Assembly: GCA_036346205.1 (NCBI GenBank)
Contig: JARFJB010001603.1
Location: 38,501-102,500, forward strand
Source: Vesta saturnalis
Lineage: Eukaryota > Arthropoda > Insecta > Coleoptera > Lampyridae
DNA length: 64,000 nt
Direction: 5' to 3'
The translations under genes and the position numbers were made by a program. The notes below the pieces were generated by a model, which had not been told where the DNA came from, did no database searches, and saw nothing but the letters and a program-made list of their open reading frames with translations. Positions 44,500-57,885 of this stretch are shown one piece after another (positions within the stretch are counted from its first letter, which is position 1; each line of letters begins with the position of its first letter).

Positions 44500-46320
44500 T
44501 TAGAGTATAGCATCAAGTTTTGTGTAATTCACGCTTTACATGAAAGCCGCAAAATTGCGATAATAAAACTAAAACTAAATATTTCGATAAACTTCAACGT
44601 CGAACTCATTGGCTCAAATAACCAAAAATAACTGATCAATACGGTAATTAATTATTTAATTTAAAACGAAAAATGCAAAATCACAACAGATCTAAACAAA
44701 CAAGCTGCTTACCTTTAACACCGAATCTTGTAATCGACAGCTGATCAGTCAAGAAACTGGTTACCCTTTATCTATATGCATGACGTTAAGCCTTAATGAA
44801 ACTTCAAAACGTTACTTTAAAAACTGATGTAACTGCAATAAAATTGATTACAATATAAACGAACGATAAATGGATCTTGTCGTATAAAACTACTTACCTC
44901 GAAACTTCTCATAAAATAATTCACACACTAGAAATCTTAAATGTGAATCAAAAATATCTAATCTCGTAATTTTTTTTATTTACGATGGCAAATCGCAGTA
45001 ATAGAGCACGAATTCACAATAGATTCATATCTATTAATAAAACAGTTATAAATCTAACAGTGGTCCTATATTATGACATACATACATCTCAAAATTTTAG
45101 TACAGTTAGTACAAGACAAATACATTAAATTTTGCAGTTCACATAAAAAACAGATACAATTACATTTTATTAAACACATCAGAAATAACAAAGATATCGG
45201 AAATATCGATTTTGGGAAATCTTCGTGAAATAAACTTTCAATGCACAAAATTAAACAAATAAAAGTCGGGATGAACACGCATGCTAAAAGGCCTGAAGAA
45301 CTCTTATACGACAGTTTCTTCCTCTGGACTACGATATACTAGATAGTACAACTGGTCCAACCGGTGCTGAATCCATAAGGCTTCTCTGAATTTCTAGGGT
45401 AACGCTCTCCAAATAGTATTTCACAAACGGCAACTATTTATAATTGTTCGAATTAAATTACGACAGTTAATCCAATCAAACCACGCAATAACTAATGTTT
45501 CATCTGATTTAACGTAAATGCACAACTATTTACATGTAGTTGCGATCATTGCTGAATTGAAAAAGCGTTCTTTAACGTTAATTTGTTTACTCTAAACTTC
45601 ATTAAACGATAAAGCTATTTACACCGTTGCTTTATTCGATAAGCGTCGGCGGGATGTACGAAAAGGTCACCAACGACCAACAATAAAAACGGGAACTTTA
45701 CTCACTGATTCGCACAAGACAAAATGCGATAAAGGAAATCCATCAATGAGGGTTTGCACTATAAACAAACACTTAACCTTTCCTCGATGAACGATAAACG
45801 CTAAATTATATCGAGATGAGGAACCTTCTGATATCCCCAATTAACAAACGGGCTGCGAAAAACTCTTTTCCTCGGTACTGTTCCATATCTCCCGATATGG
45901 CGTAAACACTTCCCCAACACCTTCAGATCATTTCGCGTGCAACCCGCGGAAGTCACCTACTTTGGATCTTGACATCTCCATGTTCCTATCAAGACTGCCT
46001 TCAACTTCCTTTCAATTTCAGCTATCTTCCCTATCATCTCCCTTACCTTTTAAATTAGCCAATTACATAGCTTCGTTGCTTTAAATTAACATACGCGCGA
46101 AAAACGATAGCCTATCGGCACTAAATATGAAAAGAATTGCATCATCAGTATAAATTGCGTTCTCAAAGGTACCTCGTTTAATATGGTATGTCTATGATAA
46201 CGAAACTCTACGATAATAAACCTTAAAATAACGTATATAAAACACAAAAAAATAAGTTCAACAGCTTAAAATATCTTAATGATGCAAGCAACAATAAACG
46301 GTAGATTTCAAAAGATAACG
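44500..46320. other. Non-coding stretch, less AT-rich in 45.6-46.1 kb
   Basis: There is no coding frame I can support. The 45640-46070 part is less AT-rich and pyrimidine-rich. It could be a regulatory or transcribed non-coding region, but nothing specific supports that. Confidence 0.4.
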
Positions 46321-47040
46321 TCGTATTGTCATTAAAGTTTTTGTACAACTTGTATACAAAACTTGTTATACATACCAACCACCTAAAATTTTCTGGACTA
46401 TTGTCACCCCCCTTACCTTTTGATAAAATTTATACTCTATGTTATTTAATTAGATCTGGATCGATTAAAGCTTTATTATCAAAGATATTGAATGTGCAAA
46501 TTGTAGACAATTGTGGTTTATATTTTAAAATTAACAGTATGTACACAGGATATTAGGTAATTGCAGGAGACACTAAACTAAACTAAACTCTGTATATTAT
46601 TTTTTGATTCTGCTTACTTTTTCCATTCCTACAACGCCGCACAAAGTAGTAGGTTCCGAATATATAAGAAGAACATGATTCAGCAATGTGCTGGTTAATT
46701 TTTTAATTTTTAAGACTTTCTACGAGAAACTTTTATAAATAAACCTTTTCCAAAATTGAATTATCAAATTTAAAATATTTGCGGTGAAATAAAGTGCTAC
46801 TAAAGACATATTTATCACATTACCAAAAACTATCATTAAGATAATTTATCCAGAAATGAACGATTTTTAAAAAAGGTCTTGCACCGTAAATTTAACATTT
46901 TTTAAGATATGCACAAAATGTGCCTTCGCGCCCTTTACAAAGTACCTTTATTTGTAAATCGAATTTAAACAAAATTTGGCAGAACCGAGATATTTTGGTA
47001 ATAACACTAAATGTAGAGTTTCATTAAATTTGATGCGTAT
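46321..47040. other. AT-rich non-coding stretch
   Basis: I see nothing recognisable. The open frame at 46326-46556 looks like chance. Confidence 0.4.
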
Positions 47041-47083
47041 TTTTTAAGTCATTGTGGCTACTGATACACACACACGCACACAC

Positions 47084-47140
47084 TCGTACGCTAGACCCCA
47101 TATTCTCTAGACATGCACTCTAACCAACTCAGCTATGGAA
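47084..47140 (-). ncRNA. tRNA-like or SINE-head sequence (A-box only)
   Basis: On the minus strand CATAGCTGAGTTGGTTAGAG (47137-47118) closely matches the tRNA A-box and D-arm. The expected B-box position downstream has only GGGGTCTAGCGTACGAG, a poor match, followed by a GT-rich tail. No cloverleaf can be closed. It is probably a tRNA-derived SINE head or tRNA pseudogene. Confidence 0.35.
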
Positions 47141-47278
47141 ATAGAATAGAATTCCCTTCGAATGAAACTACTTATGTATACGTTAACTGGTTGTTGGTTT
47201 ACATTATCATAGATATACTTCCCAGGTGTGCATTAGTCAAATGAACACGCATATCCGTGTCATTATCATATTATTTTT

Positions 47279-47441
47279 ATCTCTTACCGAAAATACCAAA
47301 TTCATTATTAAAAGCAAGGATTGTAACAATAGGATTTGCAATACCCCAACATAAGGTACACTGCAACAAGTATAGAAAATAGCCACCTTCCGAGTTTATG
47401 TTCATGTTTAAATTTTCAATATCTTTAACGGTTCCTAAGAA
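47279..47441 (-). CDS. Possible terminal exon with one membrane segment
   Basis: After an acceptor-like TTTCATTTCTTAG, the minus strand reads GTVKDIENLNMNINSEGGYF and then a hydrophobic stretch of about 20 residues (Leu, Cys, Trp, Ile rich) that resembles a transmembrane helix. It ends E-F-G-I-F-G-K-R and a stop. Composition is less biased than chance frames nearby. No upstream exon could be supported, and I do not recognise the family. Confidence 0.25.
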
Positions 47442-47830
47442 ATGAAAACTAATTAATTTGATCACCATTAACTGTTAAAACAATGTGCAGACGATCGTAA
47501 AACTGCCCACTATTTCCAGCATAAAACCACTTCATTATTTTTACTTTTTCATACGAGAAGTACATTTTAATTTTTTTTTAATTACATACGCGAGCAGCAA
47601 TGATAAATCCAAGGCTGTTGTCTGTTATTATAATTCCATGGCATCAGTGATTTTTTTATAGACGACGTTTATCCCAATATTTCTAATTTCAGGATTGACA
47701 AAATGGAAATCAGGAGTACATATAGATGAATAATGTTATTCTCTACAAAGTACCTAAATATACTTTTCTTCTAAAATGATTTAGGGAGCCAATAAACGCC
47801 CATTAGGAATTTTTCATTGAAATCCCTATG

Positions 47831-47835
<5 letters not shown>

Positions 47836-47874
<39 letters not shown>
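47836..47874. repeat. (TA)n microsatellite
   Basis: Pure TA run. Confidence 0.95.
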
Positions 47875-47878
<4 letters not shown>

Positions 47879-49780
47879 GTACTGTATTATGTTCGAACAA
47901 GTGAGTAATAAATATGGAGATAAACTATTTATATTTTTCCTTTTAAATTAATTAGGGTTCTTATTGTAATAATATTAACAAAAAAATATATTATATGCGC
48001 CGAACTAGGGGTTCAATTGTGTTAAACACTTAATTGTTGGCAATATAAATTGAATCTGTGAATATACATGTAAATCATCAAATTGTATTTTATAATAAAC
48101 AGTTACTATGTGAAACCAACTTTGTTGAGATCTGCACAAAATACGCATGCGTTGCGCACTTAATATTGAAATAAAGTAGCCTGTCAAAAAATTTCTGCAA
48201 TTGATCTGAATTATTGAGCACAATTTTAATTTTGTTTGAGGTAAACTTATTAATTTTAATATAACGCTGAATCATTTACTTTTCAGATATTGACACGTGA
48301 ATTCGTACAAACATTTATACATTATTAAAAAAGATAAATACAGGGCAACAAAAAAATAATCAATGCAAAAGGGTTATGAAAGCGAAATACACATGTGTTG
48401 GTGCAAATTCCAAATAATGTCCATGTCGGGTTGGTCCACATTAAACATTGAACGTAGACTTCCTTCCGTAAATCGGTGATACTGCCTCGCGGTCCCAAAT
48501 ATGCTGCTTAACATTCCATTATTTCATCCAAACCAAATAACTGTTGGCTGTTCTTCATGTGGTAAATACGATGTACTTACAATGCTCAAATACTTATAAA
48601 GCAAGCACTTTATTTTATTTGTGTTATTTTTAAGATATCGTATTATTTATTTAATAATTTCTCGGGTTTAATTTTTGTATTTTATTTAAGTTCATATAGA
48701 TTTTGTATTCACTTGCGCCTTTATTTTAGATTCCGATATTGAAGTGAAGATTTATTTTATGATCGTAATCACTAACAACAAAATAAACATCGAATCCAAG
48801 ATAATTGAAAAATTTATTAACATACATGATCTCTCAATTCTACGTCGATCGCGTTTCAATTCCGATAATGTTTACAAGAATTGTTACTTACATTTTAACA
48901 CAAATAACATTTAACATTATGACTTGTTAGACACAAAAATTCAAAAGGCAAGAGTAGCAAGAGAGTGAGAAATCAGGAGCAATTTCTTTTATACATTTCT
49001 CTTAGATACCAAATTTTCAATTTTTTTTCTACACTACACACAAAAGATTCTAGCTTCTGATTGGTCTAAACAAAATTGTAAACTTAAATAAAACATGAAT
49101 TATGCTATATCTTTTTTAATACAATTCGGATTTGATTTTTAATTACAGATTTGGAATCAGGGTAAAATTCCGCATAAAAAGACATCTCAAGCCCTATTTT
49201 GCTTCGATAAATTTCGTTCTGCTAACTTATAATCTAAATTTACTAATATCAAAAAAATCTTACACCCTACAACTAAACTAATTACATATTCAAATTCCAC
49301 ATAAAAAACTGTATCAGAATACACTTATTTCAACCCATTTTATTTAAATTTTGCAAAATTTTCATTTATACAATTTAGGTATTTAACCTAACTTTACTTT
49401 TATGTTTATATTACATATTTATAGTCAAATTCCTTGTTAAAATGAGGGAAACCTCCTACTAAATGTTTTTATAATTTATTTTAAACTTATCTTTTGTGAA
49501 ATTCTTACAAAAAATACTTAACCTAACTTTATATAAATTTACTTTTAATTTGTGTAATAACTGTTTATAACACTTGAAATGTTCATAAAATGTGTTCTTA
49601 TATCTGTCTCTAACACCAATATTGTTCATTTATATTCCATAATGGTTCTTAATTTTGTCAACTCACATTTTCACATTGTTAATTTGTCAATTTTTGTATA
49701 GAATTTGCAATTTTATATTAAATATCACACTGCACAATTGTTGTTCCAGTACTTAAATATGTTTTTAAGTCACTATCACT
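47875..49780. other. AT-rich non-coding stretch
   Basis: A TACAGGGCAACAAAAAA sequence at about 48340 has the look of a transposon end. Degraded minus-strand frames follow it to about 48540, but no motif is firm. Nothing else is recognised. Confidence 0.4.
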
Positions 49781-49934
49781 TCTTATGTACGTTTTATATA
49801 CTTTGTCTTTGAATTACAAATATACTATGTTCGTATCATACCCTTTCTTTCATATTTTCTTATGTACGTTTTATATACTTTGTCTTTGAATTACAAATAT
49901 ACTATGTTCGTATCATACCATTTCTTTCATATTT
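49781..49934. repeat. Tandem duplication, two copies of 77 bp
   Basis: The unit begins TCTTATGTACGTTTTATA at 49781 and again at 49858. The copies are nearly identical (one visible C/A difference in CCCTTTC versus CCATTTC), which indicates a recent duplication. Confidence 0.95.
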
Positions 49935-50335
49935 TAAATATTTTATGCATTGTACCTAATACTATACATTCTACATATTATAATTATCATACTCCAAGTG
50001 ATCAATATCTGATATGTGTTCAAAATGCTACAATTCAATGAATAAAATGCGAAATTACATAAATATGTTACACGAAACAAATCGTACCCATCAATATTAA
50101 TCATGTTGAACTTTTTCACATGCTACTGGTATAGCTCAATGCTTTTATGAAAATAAGAATCATGTGCAAACCCCACAAAGCCTGTTTTGTCACATCAAAA
50201 CCATAATTTTGCACTCGTAACTATTTTCTCATTGAAAACGAACTGTATACTTCCACAAATTTATCTAACTTGCCTACTATATAGAAATTAAAACTCAAAA
50301 AACTCTAGCCCCATGTTATTCCTGATTCTAATCAT
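49935..50335. other. AT-rich non-coding stretch
   Basis: I see nothing recognisable. Confidence 0.5.
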
Positions 50336-50337
50336 CT

Positions 50338-50400
<63 letters not shown>
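50338..50400. repeat. (TA)n microsatellite abutting a transposon end
   Basis: The TA run ends directly in CAGGGTGGCTCC, the terminal sequence of the following Tc1/mariner-type relic. Confidence 0.95.
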
Positions 50401-50403
<3 letters not shown>

Positions 50404-50990
50404 GGTGGCTCCTCACGGCAGATGGTAGGTTAGAAGTTTCTAAAGTATTGATGAAATAGCTTATTCTGTATGGACAATGTGACCAAATTATAGCAAGAAC
50501 ATGGAAGAAGTTCAATGAAATGACAATGAAAATACAATAACAAGATAAGTAAAAAATAAGAAAACATTGACAATAGATTTTCAAAATGACTACCATTGGT
50601 TTCCAAACGTTTCAAAATCCAAATAATGATAAATTCATTTGTGGCTCTGCGTATCTCACTGGTATCTAGCACTTCAATGCAACTGATCACTCGATGGCCA
50701 AGGTCTTGTTTACTGCGTACCGGTGTCATGCACACTTTTCTTTTCAAATTACCTCAAAAGTAACAATCAAATGGCGTGAGGTCGGGTGACAAGCGTGAAA
50801 ATGTTCTAAGGCATTTATGATGTTTAATTATGGAAATTATTTTGCAATCGTATAAACATTCTCTCGTTCGTTGTTTGTAAATTAGGGTACATTTCATAGA
50901 ACTTCCTGCATATTCTTGCCATTTGGTCACATTAGAATAAACCATTTCTTCAAAACCTCATTTGAATATCTATTTCCGTCCATTCTTAAT
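50399..50990 (-). pseudogene. Tc1/mariner-superfamily transposase relic, C-terminal part
   Basis: After a TACAGGGTGG end, minus-strand frames encode the C-terminal third of a DDE transposase. They show R-L-S-P-D-L-T-P-F-D-C-Y-F (third catalytic region, near 50770), then KRKVCMTPVRSKQDLGHRVI, and the closing N-G-S-H-F-E-N-L-L near 50580. Upstream sequence to about 50990 is damaged, and the first two catalytic blocks are absent. Confidence 0.65.
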
Positions 50991-51439
50991 CTTTTCAACC
51001 CACCATTATTGATAAACGCTCAAACATTCTATTTATAATGCATTAATTGTAAAAATTTTATAATGACTTGCCAAAATAATCAGATTTTTACAGAAACTTG
51101 CTTTTATTGCTGAAACCTCACTATTTAGGTATAGGAACATGATATATCATTTCAATTCTCTTTGTATGTAGCGATAAAATCACAAACTTTGAACCAACCT
51201 ATGTGACACAGAGCAAATTCCATCACACAAAATGGACACACAAGACCTTGGTAAATTACACACGAAATCTCAGTTTTTCATAAATCCAAATACCGCAATC
51301 ATAAACGTTTAAATCAAGCTATGTTTTGAACATAAAATGTGGAAATTAATAAATATTTCGAAAACCATTGAAGATAGGTATAGGGAAGTATCATACATAA
51401 ATAGAAAAGAAACGGCGAACCGGAGGACGCAATAATATA

Positions 51440-52560
51440 CAGGGTGTTCTATTTAAAATATCAAAGGTGACGGTACTTTTTTGTAGAAGCGGCAACGTTG
51501 CATTTTTGGTAATAATTTAGATAGGTTAGAGTCGATCCCTATGCTACACGCCTCACCAACTGGCGGTTACTAAATTAAAATTTATTTTAAATCATTTTCC
51601 TACATAATCCCCCTTAATACGTTTCTCCCACCGATGCTCCAGCATTGTGACAGGTTCCTGGAAGAAGGATTGTCCAACCTCTACAAACCACTGATTTACA
51701 GCGCCTGTGAGCTCATTATTGCATAAAAATTGTTTTCCCCTAAGGTGTTGGGAAACAGTTTAAAGTCGTTAGGAGCCAGATCTGGGGATTATGGCGGGTA
51801 TTCACGCAATTCGAAACCTGCGTTATCTATAGCAGCCATAGCAACACAAGAAGTGTGGCTAGGCGCAGTATTCTGGTGGTAGAGCACACCACGCTTAATT
51901 TGCCATGAAGCTCTTCTTTGAGAGCTACACGTAACTTTGATATTAAGCTAGCTCCTGTTTCTAAAAAATCAATAAGAATTACTCCTTGGGTACCGCAAAA
52001 AACGGAAGCCATTACTTTTCCGTCAGGCGGCTGAGACTTGAACTTTCGAGGAGGTGGAGGACCACGATGCTTCCACTGCATACTTTGCATTTTCGTTTCT
52101 GGATCATAGTGGAGGAATCATGTTTCGTGCATCGTCACATCTATCCAAAAAGTTCTGCGTTTGTTGTCCATATTGCGTTAAAAGTCGTTTACAAAGCACA
52201 ACTCGGCATCGTTTTTGAGTTTCGATTAACATTGGTGAGACCCACCTTGCGGACAACTGTTTCATGTCCAAGTGTTCTCGTAATACGTTATGCACATAGT
52301 GATACAAAACGCCAGTTTCTCCTATTATTTTCCACGTAGTGACGCTTCTGTCTTGCAGTACTAGATCATGGATTTTATGAATGTTGTTTGTAGTTGTAAT
52401 TGTTATTGGTGGACCATCGGCATGTTCATTTTCGCAGGCTGTTCTTCCACATTTCAATTCACGGCACTATTGTTTCACAAAATTTACCAACTATTTACCA
52501 AGTCTTTATGTCTTTAATTACCGGTCTTCGTTTGATGCGCTCCATTTTAGCACTACTATG
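51440..52560 (-). pseudogene. Mariner transposase relic
   Basis: The left end reads ACAGGGTGTTCTATTTAAAA. The minus-strand frame starts near 52543 (MERIKRR). It runs through the DNA-binding part (52457-52104, with K-I-I-G-E-T-G-V and LREHLDMKQLSARWV), a damaged first catalytic block reading M-H-E-T in place of M-D-E-T, and KVMASVFCGTQGVILIDFLE (52015-51950). A shifted C-terminal half continues to about 51600 (G-K-Q-F, RWEKRIKGDYV). Stops and frameshifts occur throughout. Confidence 0.78.
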
Positions 52561-52738
52561 ACACTTTGTTTAAAACAGACAACCTTTGTGACAGATACAG
52601 ACTTGATTTTGCGCATGCACTGTAGGCACCTATCGGTAATGAGGATGCTGTTGGGCGAGGTTTGTATCACCACTAGAAGTAAATCAGGGAAGAACATAGG
52701 GATCAACCATCGTATATAAATTTTTCTAATTATTATTA

Positions 52739-52743
<5 letters not shown>

Positions 52744-52788
<45 letters not shown>
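52744..52788. repeat. (TA)n microsatellite
   Basis: Pure TA run. Confidence 0.95.
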
Positions 52789-52790
<2 letters not shown>

Positions 52791-52876
52791 AGATGATATA
52801 TAGTATGGTATATATCACTGTTAAAGTATATAAAAGCTCAAGTTAAAAGTTAGTGTGACGTGTAATGTAATGGTAT

Positions 52877-52938
52877 ACATGGTGTTCCATTTAAAATAAA
52901 AAAGTTAATACCTCCCTACTTTTACGAATCACCCTGTA
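52877..52938. repeat. 62-bp mini-element with mariner-like ends
   Basis: TACATGGTGTTCCATTTAAA at one end resembles the mariner end at 51440. The other end is ATTCACCCTGTA-like (read inward TACAGGGTGATTCG). Two transposon ends are almost back to back with about 20 bases between, so this is probably an extreme internal deletion derivative. Confidence 0.5.
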
Positions 52939-52939
52939 G

Positions 52940-55086
52940 GTGCTAAAATATTTTTAAGTTGTGCACGTATTAGAACCATATAACTTTTGTATAAATGATT
53001 TTAATAAAAAATCAACAGCGAAGCCACAATCTTCCGTCGAGTGACGCTTAACTGTGTAAAAGAGCGATTATCTGGTATGTTGTTAGCTAATTAAATTCAT
53101 TTTCATAAGTATATAAGTATGAACATGGCTGAACAATGAGAATTGTCATTATATTACTTTCCAAGCATCTTCGAGGTTGAATTATATGTAGTTTTCTTCT
53201 ACGTAATACATGTAAATCTATTTGTATAAGTATATTCCAGTGTAGCAGTATATTATACCCCTATTCTAAAAGAAATATAAAAGTAAAATTGTTTAAAACA
53301 AAGCAAGCAGTTAAAATATGTGGTAATGTGTATGAAACTTGAACAGAATTGACACGATTCATAGAACTTACAAACTTGCAAAGTGAATATAAAGAAACAT
53401 GTTAAAAACTTACATAATGAAGTGTTTGGAAAATGTTCAAATTTAAATTAGCATTTTTATATGTAATTTAAACATAAAATTGAGGTTAGGAAATTGCAAT
53501 TTAAAATGTGAGATGGAATATTTCTTAATAAACCATAAAAGTGTTTGGGACTGCGTTATTCTTATGTAGTTTGACCCACAGAATCCATTTCTGGTCTTAC
53601 TTTTCTTGTGGAAATTGGATTAAGTTAGTTATAAAGAGATTTGTACGTAAAAATTTGTGAAATAGTTAAATTGTAAATATTGGAAGAAAGCATAGCAAAA
53701 GTGGTATCTAAAGAAAGGAAAAATTGTATAAAATCCAAAAATGGTTTAAGTTTTAAGATCTGAACATGAATACGAAAGTTATGTGTAAAATTAAGATTTT
53801 GCAAATTTTAGAAAAGTGCTTAACCAATAGAATTGTAGTAACATTATGTTTGTATTAACAAAATTACTTAGGTAATTTAAATGTTTTCTAAGGCTATATA
53901 AGCAAGTGAAAAAAAAATCTTGATCTCTTCCTGTTATTTCTTAAAATAAGAATATGTTTGTTTACTCAGTGTGCATGTATAAAAATTTTAAAACTGGTTC
54001 GTACAACCTCTTAAATTTCATAATAACTAGCAATTTAAATTCAAATATTTTGTAAATAGGTTTGGTTATCGCAATTTAAGTTCCGGTAATATGTTTTTGG
54101 ATAATGAGTGGTCGTTATACCAGTGTTCGTGATGTATTTTCGTTTTAAATTAAAATTATTTTATGCAAATTATCCATGCCTTATTATTGAAGGGAAATAA
54201 AAATTATGAAATGGTGCAAGAAAATAAAAATTCGAAAAAGAAACCAAAAACAGAAATTATTAAATTTATCAAAATTATAATTAAAATAAAAGTGCTTGAG
54301 AACTTCCACCGTGGGACTAATTTATTTAAGCAGCATAATTAACATAATCGCAAGTACTGTTGATCTTCCTTCGTTGGAGCATATATTGAAATTGGAACTA
54401 ATTTCTGGTATGGATATTAGAAATTATTATGCTGATGGATTTCCGGCAATGGAAAACTAATGTATGGAATTCAAACCACAGCTGATATGGACATTGGTTC
54501 ATCATCATTGTATTATGGTGCAGCTAAAGACAAGGGAAAAGTAAACGTGATTCTATGAATTCTATGTACTTATTTGAGGTTATGTTGTTTATCATTGTGA
54601 ATTATTTATGTGCATTCATGTAAAGGATATTAGTAAATTGCATGCTGGTCTGGATATCACGTATTGAATTTATGTTGAGTTATTATTGTCATAAAAAGGA
54701 AAGGATACTTACCAAAAATATGTTATTCATAATGTGGTTTAGTCATGAACATATAAATACAAATTATATAACTGAATTAATACATGGTGTTTTCTATAAA
54801 TAGTAAAATAGAATATAATTGCATAATTGCTAAAGTCCATAATTGAATTTATTTTGGTCAAGAGCTCTACTTATGATTATATGATTTTATCCATGAGCTA
54901 AATTGATCCCTATCCCCAGAGAATGCTAGCCGAGGCAATTTATTTAAATAAAAATAACAGAATTTGGTATGATAAAGTTATGAGGGCACATCGTGCTCAA
55001 GCTTTAATAAATTACATAACAATCTTCTAATGGATTTGATCTTAATTTCTTTTACATTACAAATTACAATAATACAAAAAATCATT

Positions 55087-55090
<4 letters not shown>
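52940..55090. other. AT-rich non-coding stretch
   Basis: There is no supported coding frame, RNA or repeat across about 2.1 kb. Confidence 0.5.

Positions 55091-55135
<45 letters not shown>
55091..55135. repeat. (TA)n microsatellite
   Basis: Pure TA run. Confidence 0.95.
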
Positions 55136-55140
<5 letters not shown>

Positions 55141-55714
55141 GGAGTTAGAGTAAATAACTCGACGTTTGTACGTCAATAGTTATTTTAGATCATATATGCG
55201 TTCTTACATTATATAATAGGAAGTTGAGTGGATACCACTTTTGTTTTACGACCAGTAGGTAATGGTTTTAACAAATCAAATACAAGCTTGTCAAGTCTCA
55301 GAAATACCAAAATTGTTTTGAGCAGTTTCAAATTACAATAAAGTTTTAATTATTAAATTATATTATAAATATAATCAGCATTCTGTATTGTCTTTTTTTC
55401 ATTAAAAAAAACATCATTTATTATGACTTATGATTAACATTGTTAGAATTCAAATTAATACATTTGATTAAACTAAATTTACAATATTAGCATTAGTGAT
55501 GACTTGATAAATGATTTTCTAAGTCGTAAACTTTACTAACCGCAATTCTGTTTTTAAATAATTTGTGTCACTTGAATATCTTAAACTTACAGTATGTGTT
55601 CTTTTTATAACATGAACTGAATAAATGTTTTTATTTACAAATATCTAAAAAAGTGGCAGTTGAAATGAAAAGTAATTGGTTGACCTTCACACTTACCTAT
55701 CCTAACTTGCTTAA
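55136..55714. other. AT-rich non-coding stretch
   Basis: I see nothing recognisable. Confidence 0.5.
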
Positions 55715-56497
55715 AAAGATTTTCTATTTCGGCTTAGCGCTTTATTACTCTGAGACAATGGAAATGTAATCCTATTCCAGAAGTTACCAAACGTTTTCAA
55801 CGAACTCAGTTCGGTACTGAATTCAATATTCCGGTATCTCTCATACTTTTCCAGATATTAAATTTCGAAATTATCAAATTTTATCTTTTTGATGAGGCCA
55901 GATTTTTTTTATACTTTCGTTACGGCGGTATTCGAAGTTCGTTTTTAAAAAGATTTTGAGGCAATGTATTATTTTGGGGTCTAAATACGCAAATAGCCAC
56001 CTATTATAATAGATTAAATAATTGATTACCACTTTCATCACTTTCTACTAATTATCCCATTAGGTATAAGTGCATTCCTATATAATATTTGAATGTACGT
56101 TATGTTCTGCATGTACAATTAATGTCACTATTAGTAAACAATAAAAACTGGTTTATGCATATCAATTCCTTTTTAATTACCAATTAATGATTTCGTTGTT
56201 GCACATTTCAAAATAAATGAATTATATTAAGTATTAAACCTCTGCGTCCACACACAAAAAAAACTTTGCAACATAGTTAAAATTAAAAAACGTTCAAAAT
56301 GTTTTATAACTTCTGGAATAGAATTAAAATTCCATTGTGTTTACCTCTCGCGAGCGGTCTTAAGTCATTGAGCAGGTAATTTACGCTTTCACTTAAGTCG
56401 CGTACGTTTCTATTGAAACCCAAACGTTAGAAAGAAACGGCTGTATATTCCCAATGTCTCAGAGTAATAAAGCGCTAAGCCGAAATAGAAAATCTTT
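55715..56497. mobile_element. Non-autonomous element with perfect 43-bp inverted repeats
   Basis: Bases 55715-55757 and 56455-56497 are exact reverse complements, beginning AAAGATTTTCTATTTCGG from outside. The homology continues imperfectly inward. The 783-bp interior has a small DDE-like hint on the plus strand near 55890 (L-F-D-E-A-R-F-F-L, then N-V-L-F-W-G), suggesting derivation from a Tc1/mariner-type element. Identical ends indicate recent activity or gene conversion. Confidence 0.85.
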
Positions 56498-57880
56498 ACT
56501 TTTACAGATTATATCAACAGAAACTTTTAAGGTATTCTACACACCTGCGACCCCTTGAAATGTTTAGATATTTGCGATATAATTTTGCGTATAGGCAATA
56601 TCTTTTACGAGATATTGTGTTTGTTGTAGAGGGGAATATTTTCAGTAGCAAGGAAGCATTCTAATAACGTATTGAAAATTTACAGGTGGAAGTCTAAAAC
56701 AAAAGACCTCACCAATATTTCTTTCCTTTAATGGCTGTATATTGTGTGTTTTGTTTAAAACAAATAAAACTTGAATAACTTGACAGCTCCACAAGTAAGT
56801 AAGTAAGTTGCACGTGATGGACAAGAGGAAAGAATATAGTTTCGACAAATCAATACGTAGACAGTGTGTCATTTACAAAAATAAGATATTGGCGAGGGTC
56901 TTTATTATCGAATTACCCTGTAGAAATGCCAATAAGTGTGTTAGAAAGCTTCCTTGGCACAGAGAAAACGAACTAAACAACAAGTCCTTAAACCATATAT
57001 TTGAAGAATATCCGACACTCTTCCTCCTCTTACTTATTTACTATATAGCTGAATAAACGTCGTGTCTTAACGGTCATATTAATTTAAACAGGGTGTATTG
57101 TTTTGTACATAACTTGTTACTGATAATTAACAAAGAACCTAAGGTAGAGAGTATTTTTGAGGCATAGACATTTATATTTTTTATCTTCGTTTTACGGATT
57201 AAGTGCATGCAGGTACTCCTATTTGTCCTGAATGTCGCCAACAGTTAACCGTGACGACACGCGCCAAAACCTTTCATAAGCAGAACAACCTGTGAAATTA
57301 ACATTAATTATTGTTTCAACGTTCTGTTATTACTTAAACGTATCATCATTAACATGTATTTGTGATCGGGTACTTGAAGCATAAAATCTGTAAAACTTTT
57401 TGTAAACATGTTCGCTTTCTTCGCTCTTATGTTACAATCTAAAATTAAATTACATTGTATCTTCAATGTGATACTGTACCCGTATTTACCTTGTTCAATT
57501 CTCATTATCAAGTACTTTTAGTGTTCGAGAATGATAACGATGAATATTTGCCCCATAAAGACAAAATCTTAACTTTTCGACAAACCGAAGAAATGAGCAA
57601 GCAACGTATCTTCATTGACACCTTAAGCCTCGCACTGTTCTGTAACATTGAAATTATTGTAGCTGCTTCTCGACTTTTGCAGGAACGAAATTGTATGTTG
57701 CAGCTTTTGCTTCGTCGACTACATCATCCGGTAGTACTAGATATTTTTGCTTTAGTAACTTTTTAACGCACTAAAATGTATTGATGGAAAGAGAAAATGA
57801 AACACCAAAATGCAGTCATAATTTTATTTATTAACTTCATTTACAAGAAAAAAATCTAGAGTGTCTCCACTCAACATTCC
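56498..57880. other. Stretch without a supported gene
   Basis: Open frames at 56808-57056 and 57455-57766 have Met starts but no recognisable motif. They look like chance frames. Confidence 0.4.
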
Positions 57881-57885
57881 CGATA

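Noticed and set aside
45600..46100. Possible promoter or exon in a less AT-rich patch
   Set aside because: There is no open frame, splice sites or core-promoter pattern strong enough to claim.
52381..52719. 112-codon plus-strand frame over the mariner
   Set aside because: It is antisense to the mariner transposase start. Motifs are on the minus strand.
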